Source of the DNA: Planctomycetaceae bacterium
Lineage (GTDB): Bacteria > Planctomycetota > Planctomycetia > Planctomycetales > Planctomycetaceae
Length of the DNA stretch: 64,000 nucleotides
Direction of reading: 5' to 3'
NCBI GenBank assembly: GCA_024742875.1
Contig: JANSXP010000023.1
Coordinates: 1-64,000, forward strand
The notes beneath the pieces are model-generated. The model had not been told where the DNA came from. It saw only the letters and a list, made by a program, of their open reading frames with translations, and did no database searches. The translations under genes and the position numbers were made by a program. Every line of letters begins with the position of its first letter. The stretch's first letter is position 1. Below, piece by piece: positions 36,222 through 46,203 of the stretch.

Positions 36222-37490
36222 CTATCTGCCGGAAACGTCGTAGCACATCAGCACGTCCTGCTCACGCAGATAGAGGCGACCGTCAACCACCACCGGATGG
36301 GCCCAGCTTTTGCCTTCCTGATAGTCGGGCATGAAGTGGCCCTGCAGCTGATAGCTGCGAGGCGTGGCCTTGATGGACGCGAGATGTCCGGATTCGTAGC
36401 GGAACAGCAGGCTGTCTCCGACCATGGTGACAGCCGCGGATCCTTTGCCAACGCCCCGCATCTTGCCGCCCCATGTGATATTGGCTTTGTCCATATCCAG
36501 GCAGGTTGGCATGCCGTTGTTGTGTCCGTTGCCGCAATAGATGTAGTCACCCACCTGAATCATGCCGCCGTGGTGATTCTGCAGTGTCCCGGCTTCCAGA
36601 AAGTAGACTTCCCGCATCGTGATTCGCCCGCGCACTTTGCCGACCTGCAGCAGGGCGGATCCAGTGCCGTAGCCGGAAGAGCAAAACACATAGTTGCCGA
36701 ACGCCACCGGAGTGGGAATGTTGGCCGTGCTGTTGGCCACGCGGTTGTAAGTCCAGAGATTACGGCCCGTGCGGGCATCCACACTGACAACTCCGCGGCC
36801 GGTGAGTGTGATGTACTGCTTCACACCGCCCGCATTGCTGACAACCACGGAGGAATAGCCGGCTCCGTCCTTTCCGGCCTCACCGGAAAAGGCGGCGCTT
36901 TTCCAGACTTCCTTGCCCGTGTTGCGATCCAGGGCCACCAGCAGTGCCTGCGGTCCGCCGGGCGTGCAGATCACCAGGTCGCCGTCGACCAGCGGTGACT
37001 CGGAGTAGCCCCAGCCACTCATCATTTTTCCCTGCCAGTCGCTGACAAAATTGCGCGACCAGACCATCTGACCGCCATCCCGAGTCAGGCAGACGATTTG
37101 CCCGTCGGACGAAATGGCGTACACATGATCATCAGTCACGGATGGCGTACAGCGTGCGCCCGGGTAACCGTGCTTTGGTGCGGCCGAGGTGATCGACGTC
37201 GACCAGATCTCAGAGCCATCCTCGGCGCTGCGGGCAATGACAGACTGACCGGCATCCGTATTTCCCGTGGTGTAAAGCACGCCGCCGACGATCGAAACAC
37301 TGGAGTAGCCACTCCCCAGTCCGTCGGTTTTCCACAGCAGGCGGGGTGGCCGATCGGTGAAGTCCAGATCCAGCCCTCGCTCGGCCGATTTTCCATCGCG
37401 ATTCGGGCCACGCCACTGCGGCCAGTCGTCCGCTTGCGAGACAGAAACAAGGCGGATTGTCAGCAGAAACAGGGCGATTCGTCGTTTCAT
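36222..37490 (-). CDS. secreted PQQ-binding-like beta-propeller protein
   Basis: From the Met at 37490 the product is 422 residues with a signal peptide (MKRRIALFLLTIRLVSVSQA); upstream open frame was not used because it is not signal-like. The mature protein begins DDWPQWRGPNRDG, the usual start of planctomycete quinoprotein-like propellers, followed by repeated blades of the W-x-x-x-G/TGK-x-x-W type, such as NTGKEVWKSAAF and DARTGRNLWTYNRV. These resemble BamB and the PQQ-dehydrogenase propeller, but no dehydrogenase active-site residues were recognised, so an enzyme activity should not be assumed. A strong terminator follows. It is divergent from ispG with about 260 bases between the starts. 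Confidence 0.9.
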   Translation of the reverse strand: MKRRIALFLLTIRLVSVSQADDWPQWRGPNRDGKSAERGLDLDFTDRPPRLLWKTDGLGSGYSSVSIVGGVLYTTGNTDAGQSVIARSAEDGSEIWSTSITSAAPKHGYPGARCTPSVTDDHVYAISSDGQIVCLTRDGGQMVWSRNFVSDWQGKMMSGWGYSESPLVDGDLVICTPGGPQALLVALDRNTGKEVWKSAAFSGEAGKDGAGYSSVVVSNAGGVKQYITLTGRGVVSVDARTGRNLWTYNRVANSTANIPTPVAFGNYVFCSSGYGTGSALLQVGKVRGRITMREVYFLEAGTLQNHHGGMIQVGDYIYCGNGHNNGMPTCLDMDKANITWGGKMRGVGKGSAAVTMVGDSLLFRYESGHLASIKATPRSYQLQGHFMPDYQEGKSWAHPVVVDGRLYLREQDVLMCYDVSGR

Positions 37491-37750
37491 GGCGGGATTT
37501 CCGGTGGAGGGAGGAGCAGGGGCAGATTTGCCCGCACCCACGTTAAAGCACCCCTGGTCGGTGTACAAGTTCGGCAGCGCCCGTGACACTTCCGACGGCG
37601 AAGAAGGGGATGCTGCGGACTGGGTGTTGCACATTGTGCCGCAGTGCGGTTGGGTTCCTGTAGGTCGTCAGAATCTGGCTTGTTCGTTCCCACAGGGCTG
37701 GGATACTCCGCGTAACAGACAGTGCCTCCCTCAATAACTGGATCGAAGAC

Positions 37751-38899
37751 GTGTCAGTTACCCGAAATCCCACTCGACGAGTTGACGTTGGTTCTCTGGC
37801 CATTGGCGACGGCGAACCCATCGCCGTGCAGAGTATGACGGCCACACGAACGCAGGATATCGACGCAACCGTATCCCAGATTCGTGATCTGGTGGATGCT
37901 GGCGCAGACATTGTCCGCGTGGCCATCGACAGCCGCAAAGACGCCGAAGCACTGATTGAAATCCGCAGTCAGGTGGAGGGGAATCTGTCGGTTGACCTGC
38001 AGGAAAATTACCGGCTGGCAGAAGTCATCGCTCCGTATGTGCAGAAGCTCCGCTACAACCCGGGCCACCTGTACCATCACGAGCAGGACAAACCGTGGGA
38101 AGAGAAGGTGGCCTACATTGTGGGGGTGGCGCAGGACAACGACTGTGCGATCCGTGTGGGGGTCAACTGCGGTTCCGTTGACCCGGAGAAGAAGGCTCGT
38201 TACGACGCCGATGATTCCATTTCACCGATGCTCGAAAGCGCGTGGGACCACTGCGAACTGCTGGATCAAATTGGATTCACCCGCTACTGCGTTTCGCTGA
38301 AGGACTCGGATCCGTCCAAAGTCATTGAGGTCAATCAACGATTTGCCGAGCGTCGACCGGACGTGCCTCTGCATCTGGGAGTGACCGAAGCCGGCATGCC
38401 GCCGGAAGGTGTGATCAAGACACGCATCGCGTTCGAGCAGCTGATTAGCCGAGGTATTGGCGACACCATTCGCGTTTCACTGACGGTGCCCAACAATCGC
38501 AAGGCGGAAGAGATCGTTGCCGGTCGGCAGATTCTGGAAGACATCGCCAATGGCCGCGTCCGGACCGTGGTCGATTTTGGCCTGAACACGCTGAACATTA
38601 TCAGCTGTCCCAGCTGCTCACGTGTCGAGAACGAGGCATTTGTGGAACTGGCTGAGCAGGTGCGTGATATGACGGCTTATGCCAAAGAGCACGCCATCAC
38701 CATCGCGGTGATGGGGTGTCGTGTGAATGGCCCGGGCGAAACGGACGACGCTGATCTTGGCCTGTGGTGCGGACCCAACTACGTCAATCTGAAGAAGGGG
38801 CCAGAATCCATCGGCGCTTATCCTTACGATGAGATTCTGCCCAAACTCAAAGCCGAGCTGGATGCCATCATTGCCCGTCAGGCCGACGCCAGCGTCTAA
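37751..38899 (+). CDS. ispG: 4-hydroxy-3-methylbut-2-enyl diphosphate synthase (flavodoxin)
   Basis: A 382-residue cytoplasmic iron-sulfur enzyme of the non-mevalonate isoprenoid pathway, converting methylerythritol cyclodiphosphate to HMBPP. It starts at GTG 37751 ([20 protein letters not shown] in reading; first residue decoded as Met). Conserved parts are [30 protein letters not shown] and the 4Fe-4S ligands Cys286, Cys289 and Cys323 with Glu330 in CRVNGPGE. The length matches the short bacterial form rather than the plant/Chlamydia form with an inserted domain. No other isoprenoid gene is adjacent. Confidence 0.96.
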   Translation: MSVTRNPTRRVDVGSLAIGDGEPIAVQSMTATRTQDIDATVSQIRDLVDAGADIVRVAIDSRKDAEALIEIRSQVEGNLSVDLQENYRLAEVIAPYVQKLRYNPGHLYHHEQDKPWEEKVAYIVGVAQDNDCAIRVGVNCGSVDPEKKARYDADDSISPMLESAWDHCELLDQIGFTRYCVSLKDSDPSKVIEVNQRFAERRPDVPLHLGVTEAGMPPEGVIKTRIAFEQLISRGIGDTIRVSLTVPNNRKAEEIVAGRQILEDIANGRVRTVVDFGLNTLNIISCPSCSRVENEAFVELAEQVRDMTAYAKEHAITIAVMGCRVNGPGETDDADLGLWCGPNYVNLKKGPESIGAYPYDEILPKLKAELDAIIARQADASV

Positions 38900-38973
38900 A
38901 GACGCGGGCGCTGCCACATGTCAGTTCAGGACCCTTCACGGGACGGGGCGAGTTCCACAGAAATGCTGCCCGT

Positions 38974-39705
38974 CTAATCCCCCAGCTGTTTTCTGATGGC
39001 TGCACTGGCGCAGCTGGCAAGCTGCGCAGACCCTTCTTTCGTGAAGTGCACGTTGGCCGGCTGCTGGATCTGTTCCAGACGGGCCAGCGCGAAGGCGTAT
39101 TGATCGTCGATGGGGATGTCGTTTTCCTTCATGATCCGCGCGGCGATCTGATTGTATTTGTCGGAGTCACCCACGACGCGTCCTTTGGCGCCTTTCGGAA
39201 CCGGTGTGGTGGATCGCCAGATGAGTTTCGCCCCCGTCTTTTTCAGACGGGCCACGAGGATTCGCAGATTTTTCTCATACTCGGCCGGAGGCACCTGCTG
39301 GTGACTGCCAGTCGATTTTGGGTCAGCCAGGTTTTCGTTGTTGGGGCCCATGTACTTCAGGTCATGCAGACCCCAGTTGAAGTGGATGACGTCCCAGTGG
39401 CCGTCTCCCAGCCACTTTTCGATTTCCGCCACGCCTTTGGTTGTCGGGCCGCAGTTGGTCAACGGCCGGTGAACGTTGGCCGCGCCTTTGAGCTCTTCCC
39501 GCACGGGCACTGTGTAGCCGATTGAGATGGAGTCGCCAATCAGCAGCACACGAGGCAGGCCAGGCACGTCTTTGATCTGTGCCATCGCCGGGTTGGGTTT
39601 GCGTTGTTTTTTGGCAGGGCCAGGTTTCGTTTTTGACTGGTCGGCAGCCAGAGCAGGCACGCAGAAAACGAACAGCAGCACAGGGAGCAGACTCCTGAGA
39701 GGCAT
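38974..39705 (-). CDS. secreted SGNH/GDSL-family hydrolase
   Basis: A 243-residue protein with a signal peptide ([20 protein letters not shown]) and then a short Lys/Pro-rich linker. The catalytic blocks of the SGNH superfamily are visible: [12 protein letters not shown] with Ser59 as nucleophile, an Asn-containing HFNWGLHD, and NVHFTKEG near the C-terminus holding the catalytic His. Such enzymes are esterases or lipases, often acting on acetylated carbohydrates; given the sulfatases and hydrolases elsewhere in the window a polysaccharide esterase is plausible but unproven. It converges on ispG and is divergent from the GlsB-like gene. Confidence 0.88.
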   Translation of the reverse strand: MPLRSLLPVLLFVFCVPALAADQSKTKPGPAKKQRKPNPAMAQIKDVPGLPRVLLIGDSISIGYTVPVREELKGAANVHRPLTNCGPTTKGVAEIEKWLGDGHWDVIHFNWGLHDLKYMGPNNENLADPKSTGSHQQVPPAEYEKNLRILVARLKKTGAKLIWRSTTPVPKGAKGRVVGDSDKYNQIAARIMKENDIPIDDQYAFALARLEQIQQPANVHFTKEGSAQLASCASAAIRKQLGD

Positions 39706-39948
39706 AGGGACTCCTTTGGAAAGTCGAGGTGAGATCGTGGCAGGCGGATTGTGGGATCAGGCCAGCGGGGAAGACCGAGGCCCTTCGGCAGATTATGCCG
39801 GGGAACATGCGACTCACGCCAGTGTTGAGTGGGAAATGTGGCGAGAGGTCAACCTGTCCGCGGGAACTGTCGAAGTCACTCTTTAGGGGAACTGGTTGCC
39901 GTCCTATGCTGCGGCTCGGTTCATTCGCTGTTGGCCCGGAGGCCTGTC

Positions 39949-40335
39949 ATGTCAGAAGCTGAAGTCATCGAGATCGTCAGGAACAGCCTCAATGAGCTGC
40001 TGCGCTGGGTGGGTTTTGGCACGCTGACTGGGCTGGCGGCCAAAGCCATCATGCCCGGGCGCGATCCGGGTGGCGCTGTCAGCACGATGCTCATGGGGAT
40101 CGCTGGCAGTGTCATTGGCTGCGGGACCGTGCTGTTCTTCTGGCGAGACGCAGAGATTGATCCCATCAGTGGCAAGGGATTCGTTGCGGCTACATTGGGC
40201 GCCTTCATCCTGCTGGGCTTTTATCGGCTGTTTGCAGGCTCGTTTTTCGCCGAGGGCAGTGTGCACGATGACCGGTTGGCCCATCGCAGCCGGCGCCGCA
40301 GTCGCCGTCGCCGCATTGTGGACGACGTGATTTAG
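39949..40335 (+). CDS. GlsB/YeaQ/YmgE-like small membrane protein
   Basis: A 128-residue protein. The ATG at 39949 is chosen because GGAGG stands six bases before it; the longer open frame from 39829 lacks this. About three hydrophobic helices are present: LLRWVGFGTLTGLAAKAIMP, VSTMLMGIAGSVIGCGTVLF and FVAATLGAFILLGFYRLF. The pattern GLAAKAIMPGRDPGG then a Gly-rich second helix is typical of the transglycosylase-associated / stress-response YeaQ family. The C-terminus is an Arg-rich tail (HRSRRRSRRRR) not usual for the family. Function in the family is poorly known. Confidence 0.82.
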   Translation: MSEAEVIEIVRNSLNELLRWVGFGTLTGLAAKAIMPGRDPGGAVSTMLMGIAGSVIGCGTVLFFWRDAEIDPISGKGFVAATLGAFILLGFYRLFAGSFFAEGSVHDDRLAHRSRRRSRRRRIVDDVI

Positions 40336-40465
40336 TCAACGCGGTGAAGATTCGTGGAGCGCCCGTCGCCCGAGGCTTCCTGCTGTGCTCAGCCGCACGC
40401 CCTCATTCTGTGATTCTCAGGTTTCGCATCGGGAACGCTGCTGCCACGACCGGGGGAGAATGTGG

Positions 40466-40894
40466 CTAGTTGGAATCCAGTCCGTGCGCCTTGCGGACTT
40501 CCGCCAGTGCGTCCTGCAGTGATTTTTGCATGTCTCGATTGCGGCGATCCAGGCGACTGGAATAGACGCGCGTGGCAACCGCGTCGCTCAGCGCGAGCAG
40601 GATGAGCCATAGCGCCAACAGCAACAGGCCAATCACATAGCAGGTGGCGAAAACCGGAGAGTCTTCAAAGACCTTCAGATACCCACACAGACCAATCAGT
40701 GCCCCCAGAGTGATCAGCAGGGCCGACGTCTGCATGCGACGGGAGTACTGCTGCTCGTAAAACCTCAGATCAGAGGCGTTCAGATCTCCGTCGGCACGAT
40801 GCTGCCGGTGACTGCGGATATGGAGCATCACTAGTCCGATGCCCACCGCGGAGATCATGGATCCAAACCAGAGATAGGTTGTCGCTTCCGGCAT
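40466..40894 (-). CDS. small membrane protein of unknown function
   Basis: A 142-residue protein with three predicted hydrophobic helices (residues 7-25, 57-75 and about 83-105, the last being ATCYVIGLLLLALWLILLAL) and a charged coiled C-terminal tail (SSRLDRRNRDMQKSLQDALA). No family is recognised. The start MPEATTYLWFG is the first in-frame ATG and its body is coherent. It is divergent from the multi-HTH sigma factor, separated by the long region described next, and convergent with the GlsB-like gene. Confidence 0.7.
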   Translation of the reverse strand: MPEATTYLWFGSMISAVGIGLVMLHIRSHRQHRADGDLNASDLRFYEQQYSRRMQTSALLITLGALIGLCGYLKVFEDSPVFATCYVIGLLLLALWLILLALSDAVATRVYSSRLDRRNRDMQKSLQDALAEVRKAHGLDSN

Positions 40895-41529
40895 CTGCGG
40901 CCTCGCAAAGTTCGATGGTGGTGCAGTATCACACGAAAATAAGTGGGGAAAACGATCTGGGTAAAGCCTGCAATCGTCATTCCAGCCAGGTTTGGATTCA
41001 GCGCGTTATGGTTGATTGTTCTAACATATTGTTGGCAAGCGATTTATGGCAAAGACTCCGGGACGACCGGCGAACGGCAACTGTTGATTGGTAGTCACTA
41101 GTGGGGCAGTTTGCCGCACATCGTCTCAGGATGCGGCGTGTTGTCAATTTGATCTCAACGCGGGGTCATTAATGCAACGGTTTTTGTGAAAGGTATTCCG
41201 CACAAAATGCGTCATTAAACACAGAGATGCAATTTTCGCTTGAAGCGAAGAATTCGTGATTCTAGGGCGGAAACCCGAATTTCACGAACGTTTTTGCAAG
41301 TCAGGCGTCTCACCTTTACGTATTTACAAGAGAGACCTTGTGTCGATTTTGTTCTTCCAGCGTGATTTTCGAGGAATCTATTCGGTTTTAAACTGAGCCC
41401 ACGACGGGTGATACAACGGTTCGGAAGTGTCTCAGCCAAGAAGGTTGAAGGGCGTCCGGCACAAGCTTTGCCTAAAAGCTTCTGCACGCAGGCTGGCAGT
41501 TTGCTGGCCTTTGTAAAAGGAGGTTCGAC
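40895..41529. promoter_or_regulatory. 635-base intergenic region, probable sigma-factor control region
   Basis: No gene is recognised. The region is more AT-rich than its surroundings. The most structured part is at 41165-41249: a direct repeat GTCATTAA (41165-41172 and 41211-41218) brackets an inverted repeat TTTTGTG / CACAAAA with a 12-base spacer (41182-41207). A compact palindrome TTCGCTTGAAGCGAA follows at 41235-41249. These are about 280-365 bases ahead of the sigma-factor ATG, so a long 5' leader or a distal binding region is suggested. Confidence 0.5.
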
Positions 41530-43194
41530 ATGTCCCGATATCGATCAAAACCCATTCGTCAGCTGAGTGAGCAGCAGGTTCGCTTTGCTCCTCAGTCTGT
41601 CCGCAAGTCGCAGATTCTGCAGGCTGAAGAAGTCCTGCTTTCGATAAACAGCTCCCAGTCATATGTTTTTGGTGAAGTCTGCTTCCAGGTCACAGGATAC
41701 CGACCGGACGAAGACGCGGACACGCCCGTCTCCGGGGCTGATTTGGCTCACGATCTGCGCTGTTTGGTTGAGGACCTGTCTGACAGCCTCGATCTCACCG
41801 TCGAGGATCTCGGCGAGCCAGTCCTGACCGTGCAGGAGGTGAGTGAGAAATTCAATGTCTCCGCCAAGACCGTCGATCGCTGGCGGGATCGCGGACTGGC
41901 CAGTCGCCGGGTGAAGGTGAACGGTCGTAAACGCGTGGCCATTCCCACGTCCACTCTGAACCGTTTCGTGGCCCTGCATCAGGAAGAGATTGATCGCGGC
42001 CGCAGTTTCCGACAGCTGACAGAAGCAGAACGAGAGCAAATCATCACAGATGCTCGCGAGTTGGCCGCCCAGGGGCATGGCCTCACTGAGGTGAGTCGTC
42101 AACTGGGCGAGAAGATGGGGCGTGCGACGGAGACGGTCCGCTACACGCTCAGAGATTATGACAAGGCCCATCCGGAAAATGCGATTTTCCCGCGTGTTGG
42201 ATCACAGGTGACGTCCGAGCAGCAGTCGCTGATGTTTGACCTGCATCAGCAGGGGGTTTCCGTCACAGATCTGGCCCGTCGATTCGGCAAAAGTAAGCCG
42301 GGCGTGCATTCCATCCTCGCAGATGTCCGGGTGAAGCGGCTGAAGTCCACTCCAATCGACTTCATGGACAGCGAAGAATTTCGCATGGACAATGCAGATC
42401 GCGTGATTTGCGGCACCGCTCCGGATTACGACGAAGGCAGTTCGTCACCGCGAGTGCCGTCTGGTCTTCCCGCCTATCTGGCAGAGCTGTACAAGGTTCC
42501 GTTGCTCAACAAGCCTCAGGAGCAGTACTACTTTCGTAAGATGAACTACCTGAAGTTCAAGGCGGCCGAGCTGCAAAAGACGCTGGGCGCAAGGCGGACC
42601 AGTACTCGTGTCGCTCGCAAGATGGAATCGCTGCTGGCGGAGGCTGACGCGGTGAAGAATCTGCTGACACGTTCTAATCTGCGGCTGGTGGTTTCGATTG
42701 CCAAGCGGCATCTGAAGCCGGGTGTGAACTTTTTCGAGCTGGTCAGTGATGGCAATATGTCGCTGATTCGGGCTATCGAGAAGTTTGATTATGCCCGCGG
42801 TAACAAATTCTCGACGTATGCGTCGTGGGCGATTATGAAGAATTACGCCCGGTCAGTGCCGGCCGAGCACACTCGGCTGGACCGTTTTCGCACGGGCTAT
42901 GATGAGATCTTCTACGATTCCACTGACGGACGTGGCAACGCGTTTGCAGAGGAGCTGGTCAACAAGGCGCAGCGAAATGCCATCATGGAGATCCTCGGAG
43001 AGTTAAATGGCAGGGAGCGAAAGGTGATTTCCTGCCGATTCGGGCTGGGCAAGGGGACTGAGCCGGAAACTCTGGAGGAAGTGGGCAATCGGCTGGGAGT
43101 GACCAAAGAGCGTGTGCGGCAAATTGAGGTTCGGACTCTCGAAAAGCTGCGTCGCATCGCCCAGCGAAAACAGGTCGACATTCCGGGGCTGTAG
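41530..43194 (+). CDS. sigma-70 family RNA polymerase sigma factor with three N-terminal HTH regions
   Basis: A 554-residue protein with an excellent ribosome-binding site (AGGAGG, six bases before ATG). Three helix-turn-helix regions precede the sigma core: a MerR/excisionase-like one (98-145, VQEVSEKFNVSAKTVDRWRD), a second at about 160-208 (LTEVSRQLGEKMGRATETVR) and a third at 226-265 (VTDLARRFGKSKPGVHSILA). A region 1.2-like piece (LPAYLAELYKVPLLNKPQE, about 313) leads to sigma region 2 (384-440, with FDYARGNKFSTYASWAI) and region 4 (485-545, with GVTKERVRQIEVRTLEKLR). Region 3 is reduced. It most likely directs RNA polymerase to a dedicated promoter set; DNA or protein contacts by the extra HTHs may tune it. 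A strong terminator follows, so it is monocistronic. Confidence 0.92.
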   Translation: MSRYRSKPIRQLSEQQVRFAPQSVRKSQILQAEEVLLSINSSQSYVFGEVCFQVTGYRPDEDADTPVSGADLAHDLRCLVEDLSDSLDLTVEDLGEPVLTVQEVSEKFNVSAKTVDRWRDRGLASRRVKVNGRKRVAIPTSTLNRFVALHQEEIDRGRSFRQLTEAEREQIITDARELAAQGHGLTEVSRQLGEKMGRATETVRYTLRDYDKAHPENAIFPRVGSQVTSEQQSLMFDLHQQGVSVTDLARRFGKSKPGVHSILADVRVKRLKSTPIDFMDSEEFRMDNADRVICGTAPDYDEGSSSPRVPSGLPAYLAELYKVPLLNKPQEQYYFRKMNYLKFKAAELQKTLGARRTSTRVARKMESLLAEADAVKNLLTRSNLRLVVSIAKRHLKPGVNFFELVSDGNMSLIRAIEKFDYARGNKFSTYASWAIMKNYARSVPAEHTRLDRFRTGYDEIFYDSTDGRGNAFAEELVNKAQRNAIMEILGELNGRERKVISCRFGLGKGTEPETLEEVGNRLGVTKERVRQIEVRTLEKLRRIAQRKQVDIPGL

Positions 43195-43217
43195 TTGCTT
43201 CACGGCAGAACAATCTC

Positions 43218-43253
43218 AGCGGGGTCGTGCCTGGGGCACGGCCCCGCTTTTTT
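43218..43253 (+). terminator. intrinsic terminator after the sigma factor
   Basis: A 14-bp GC-rich stem, AGCGGGGTCGTGCC with GGCACGGCCCCGCT (one G-T pair), a three-base loop and six T bases. It starts 24 bases after the stop codon. Confidence 0.93.
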
Positions 43254-43498
43254 GTGCCCAAAGCCGGCCGCTGGAGCTGGGCGCTTGCCGCTTCCCGACT
43301 GTTCCAGGAATTCCTTCTTCGGGGCACGAATTCCGCCATTTTGCTGAATTGGGAGGTAGTGCCTGCCGAGAACAGTTTGACTGGCAGCCAAAGTGTGTTT
43401 GCAGGGCGAATCTTGATCCTCTTTCCCGGTTTTCACGAACCAAAAACTGAGCCGCGGTTTCTAAATCGAGACTCCGGCAAAGGTTTCGGGGATCAGGC

Positions 43499-43526
43499 TT
43501 GCCTGGGGTTTTGCGGTTGCTATACT
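43499..43526 (+). promoter_or_regulatory. sigma-70-type promoter of the tRNA-tuf transcript
   Basis: TTGCCT at 43499-43504 (4 of 6 to the -35 consensus), a 16-base spacer and TATACT at 43521-43526 (5 of 6 to the -10 consensus). A GC-rich discriminator (CCGCGG) follows, as in stringently controlled stable-RNA promoters. The first tRNA begins about 29 bases after the -10 box. Confidence 0.75.
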
Positions 43527-43554
43527 CCGCGGCTCGCTTCGGCGATCGGTCTGC

Positions 43555-43627
<73 letters not shown>

Positions 43628-43688
43628 CTTGCGAGCCCACAAGGTTGGAGAAGCGATAAGCAAAAATTCGGTTTGCGTAAGTAATCCT

Positions 43689-43771
43689 GGGGGTGTTCCA
43701 GAGCGGCCAAATGGGCCAGACTGTAAATCTGGTGGCGTATGCCTTCGCAGGTTCGAATCCTGCTGCCCCCA
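43689..43771 (+). tRNA. tRNA-Tyr (anticodon GTA)
   Basis: A class II tRNA of 83 nt with a long variable arm. Acceptor GGGGGTG pairs with TGCCCCC (two G-T pairs). Anticodon stem CCAGA/TCTGG holds loop CTGTAAA with anticodon GTA. No encoded CCA. Confidence 0.95.
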
Positions 43772-43811
43772 CTCTCGCAACTGCAGGCTCAAGGTTGTGG
43801 GTTTTGGTTAC

Positions 43812-43882
43812 GCGGGCGTAGTTCAATGGTAGAACTCCAGCCTTCCAAGCTGGTCGTGTGGGTTCGATTCCCATCGCCCGCT
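43812..43882 (+). tRNA. tRNA-Gly (anticodon TCC)
   Basis: A 71-nt cloverleaf. Acceptor GCGGGCG pairs with CGCCCGC; anticodon stem CCAGC/GCTGG holds loop CTTCCAA with anticodon TCC, reading GGA/GGG. The T-arm has GTTCGATTC. No encoded CCA. Confidence 0.95.
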
Positions 43883-43906
43883 CTTAAGAGAGCCGATTCG
43901 AGTCAT

Positions 43907-43979
43907 GCTGCTGTAGCTCAGTCGGTAGAGTGCGTCCTTGGTAAGGACGAGGTCATGGGTTCAAATCCCATCAGCAGCT
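43907..43979 (+). tRNA. tRNA-Thr (anticodon GGT)
   Basis: A 73-nt cloverleaf. Acceptor GCTGCTG pairs with CAGCAGC; anticodon stem CGTCC/GGACG holds loop TTGGTAA with anticodon GGT, reading ACC/ACT. No encoded CCA. tuf begins 113 bases downstream, so tRNA processing and tuf translation share a transcript. Confidence 0.95.
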
Positions 43980-44091
43980 CTGGTTAGTGTGACGTGAGGT
44001 GGTGTCTCGTGTGAGGTGCCGTTTTGTGTTTTTTTCATTTGTTCGGCGGCGACAGTTCGTCCTGCCGTAGTCGACATGGAGTTTTGGAGAG

Positions 44092-45288
<1,197 letters not shown>

Positions 45289-45303
45289 TTCATGAAGTCA
45301 GTG

Positions 45304-45343
45304 CTGCCTGGTCACCTGCTGGTGGTCAGGCAGTTTTCTGTTT
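45304..45343 (+). terminator. hairpin and T tract between tuf and rpmG
   Basis: A 13-bp stem CTGCCTGGTCACC with GGTGGTCAGGCAG (two internal G-T pairs), four-base loop TGCT, then TTTTCTGTTT. rpmG starts only about 20 bases later, so partial termination (attenuation) rather than a full stop is likely. Confidence 0.85.
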
Positions 45344-45362
45344 CAGGTGAAAGGGTAGTCCC

Positions 45363-45515
45363 GTGAGAGAGTATGTTTGGTTGGAGTGCACGGAGACCGG
45401 CCTGCGCAACTATCGAGTGATTAAGGAGACTCGGGGGACAGAGCGGCTGGAGCTGAAGAAGTACTGCCCCAAGTTGCGTCGCCACACGATTCATAAAGAG
45501 TCGCGTAAGAAGTGA
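45363..45515 (+). CDS. rpmG: 50S ribosomal protein L33
   Basis: A 50-residue protein from GTG at 45363, with AAAGGG about 8 bases upstream. It reads VREYVWLECTETGLRNYRVI, then a basic stretch, LELKKYCPKLRRHTIHKESR and KK. The YxxxKxxR-x-x-x-RLELKKYCP-x-x-RHTxHKE pattern is diagnostic of L33. In zinc-binding L33 there are two CxxC pairs; here each keeps one Cys (CTET and CPKL), so zinc binding is probably lost. Position between tuf and tRNA-Trp/secE is the standard bacterial order. Confidence 0.95.
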   Translation: MREYVWLECTETGLRNYRVIKETRGTERLELKKYCPKLRRHTIHKESRKK

Positions 45516-45528
45516 TAACTGGATCTGG

Positions 45529-45601
<73 letters not shown>

Positions 45602-45640
45602 TTTCTGCCGAGTTGTGTTGTTTTTGTTGGAAGCCTGGAA

Positions 45641-46075
45641 ATGTCGAGTAAAGGCGTAGGGGCATCATTCATTCCCGAGCTGTTCCGGGTTGGTTTGTAT
45701 AAGCCGACTCAGGGTCGACTCGTTCGTCAGGCAACCTTCATTGCGATCGCGTTGACTGTGGCGTTTGGTTGCTTCAGTCTTTCGGCTGGGCCGCTTGGTG
45801 GCGAGGGTGAGGCGATCTCGGTCGGTGTCCCGCTGGCGATCTGGCTGTTGCTGTGCTGGGTGGCCTTCCGGGTGGTTAATGTTCCGCGGTTTGCTGATTT
45901 CTTGATCTCCGTGGAATCGGAGCTTGAGAAGGTGGTGTGGCCGGGGCGGAAGCAGGTGACGCAGTCAACGATTGTTGTGATTGCCACGATGCTGTTTCTG
46001 GGTCTGTTTCTCTTTGTGGTGGATCAGGTATGGAGGATTCTCTTCAGCTGGATTCATTTCATCGAGTATCTTTAG
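45641..46075 (+). CDS. secE: preprotein translocase subunit SecE
   Basis: A 144-residue inner-membrane protein of the SecYEG channel. The ATG at 45641 is chosen because the upstream open frame runs through tRNA-Trp. Two hydrophobic helices come first (about residues 30-50 and 61-80), then the conserved amphipathic segment with ELEKVVWPGRKQVTQSTIVV and the essential C-terminal membrane helix (LFLGLFLFVVDQVWRILF). The three-helix form resembles proteobacterial SecE rather than the short single-helix form. nusG follows, as in most bacteria, after 128 bases. Confidence 0.95.
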   Translation: MSSKGVGASFIPELFRVGLYKPTQGRLVRQATFIAIALTVAFGCFSLSAGPLGGEGEAISVGVPLAIWLLLCWVAFRVVNVPRFADFLISVESELEKVVWPGRKQVTQSTIVVIATMLFLGLFLFVVDQVWRILFSWIHFIEYL

Positions 46076-46203
46076 TTTCCGGATCTTCCGTCTGACTCCG
46101 GTAAAAGCCTGATTCCGATCGTGTCGGCAGTTGAAATTGCTGATGTGGGAGATCAGGATACCCGGCTTCCCTCGACCCGACTTGAATTATTGGTGTCGCC
46201 CAG

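Larger units (their letters stand above)
43195..43554. other. 360-base gap between sigma factor and tRNA cluster
   Basis: It contains a strong terminator for the sigma-factor gene (43218-43253) and a promoter for the tRNA-tuf transcript (43499-43526), both listed separately. Between them, 43254-43498, nothing gene-like was found. Confidence 0.7.

Noticed and set aside
43980-44091. A terminator between the last tRNA and tuf
   Set aside because: There is a run of T residues near 44029 but I could not find a convincing stem before it.
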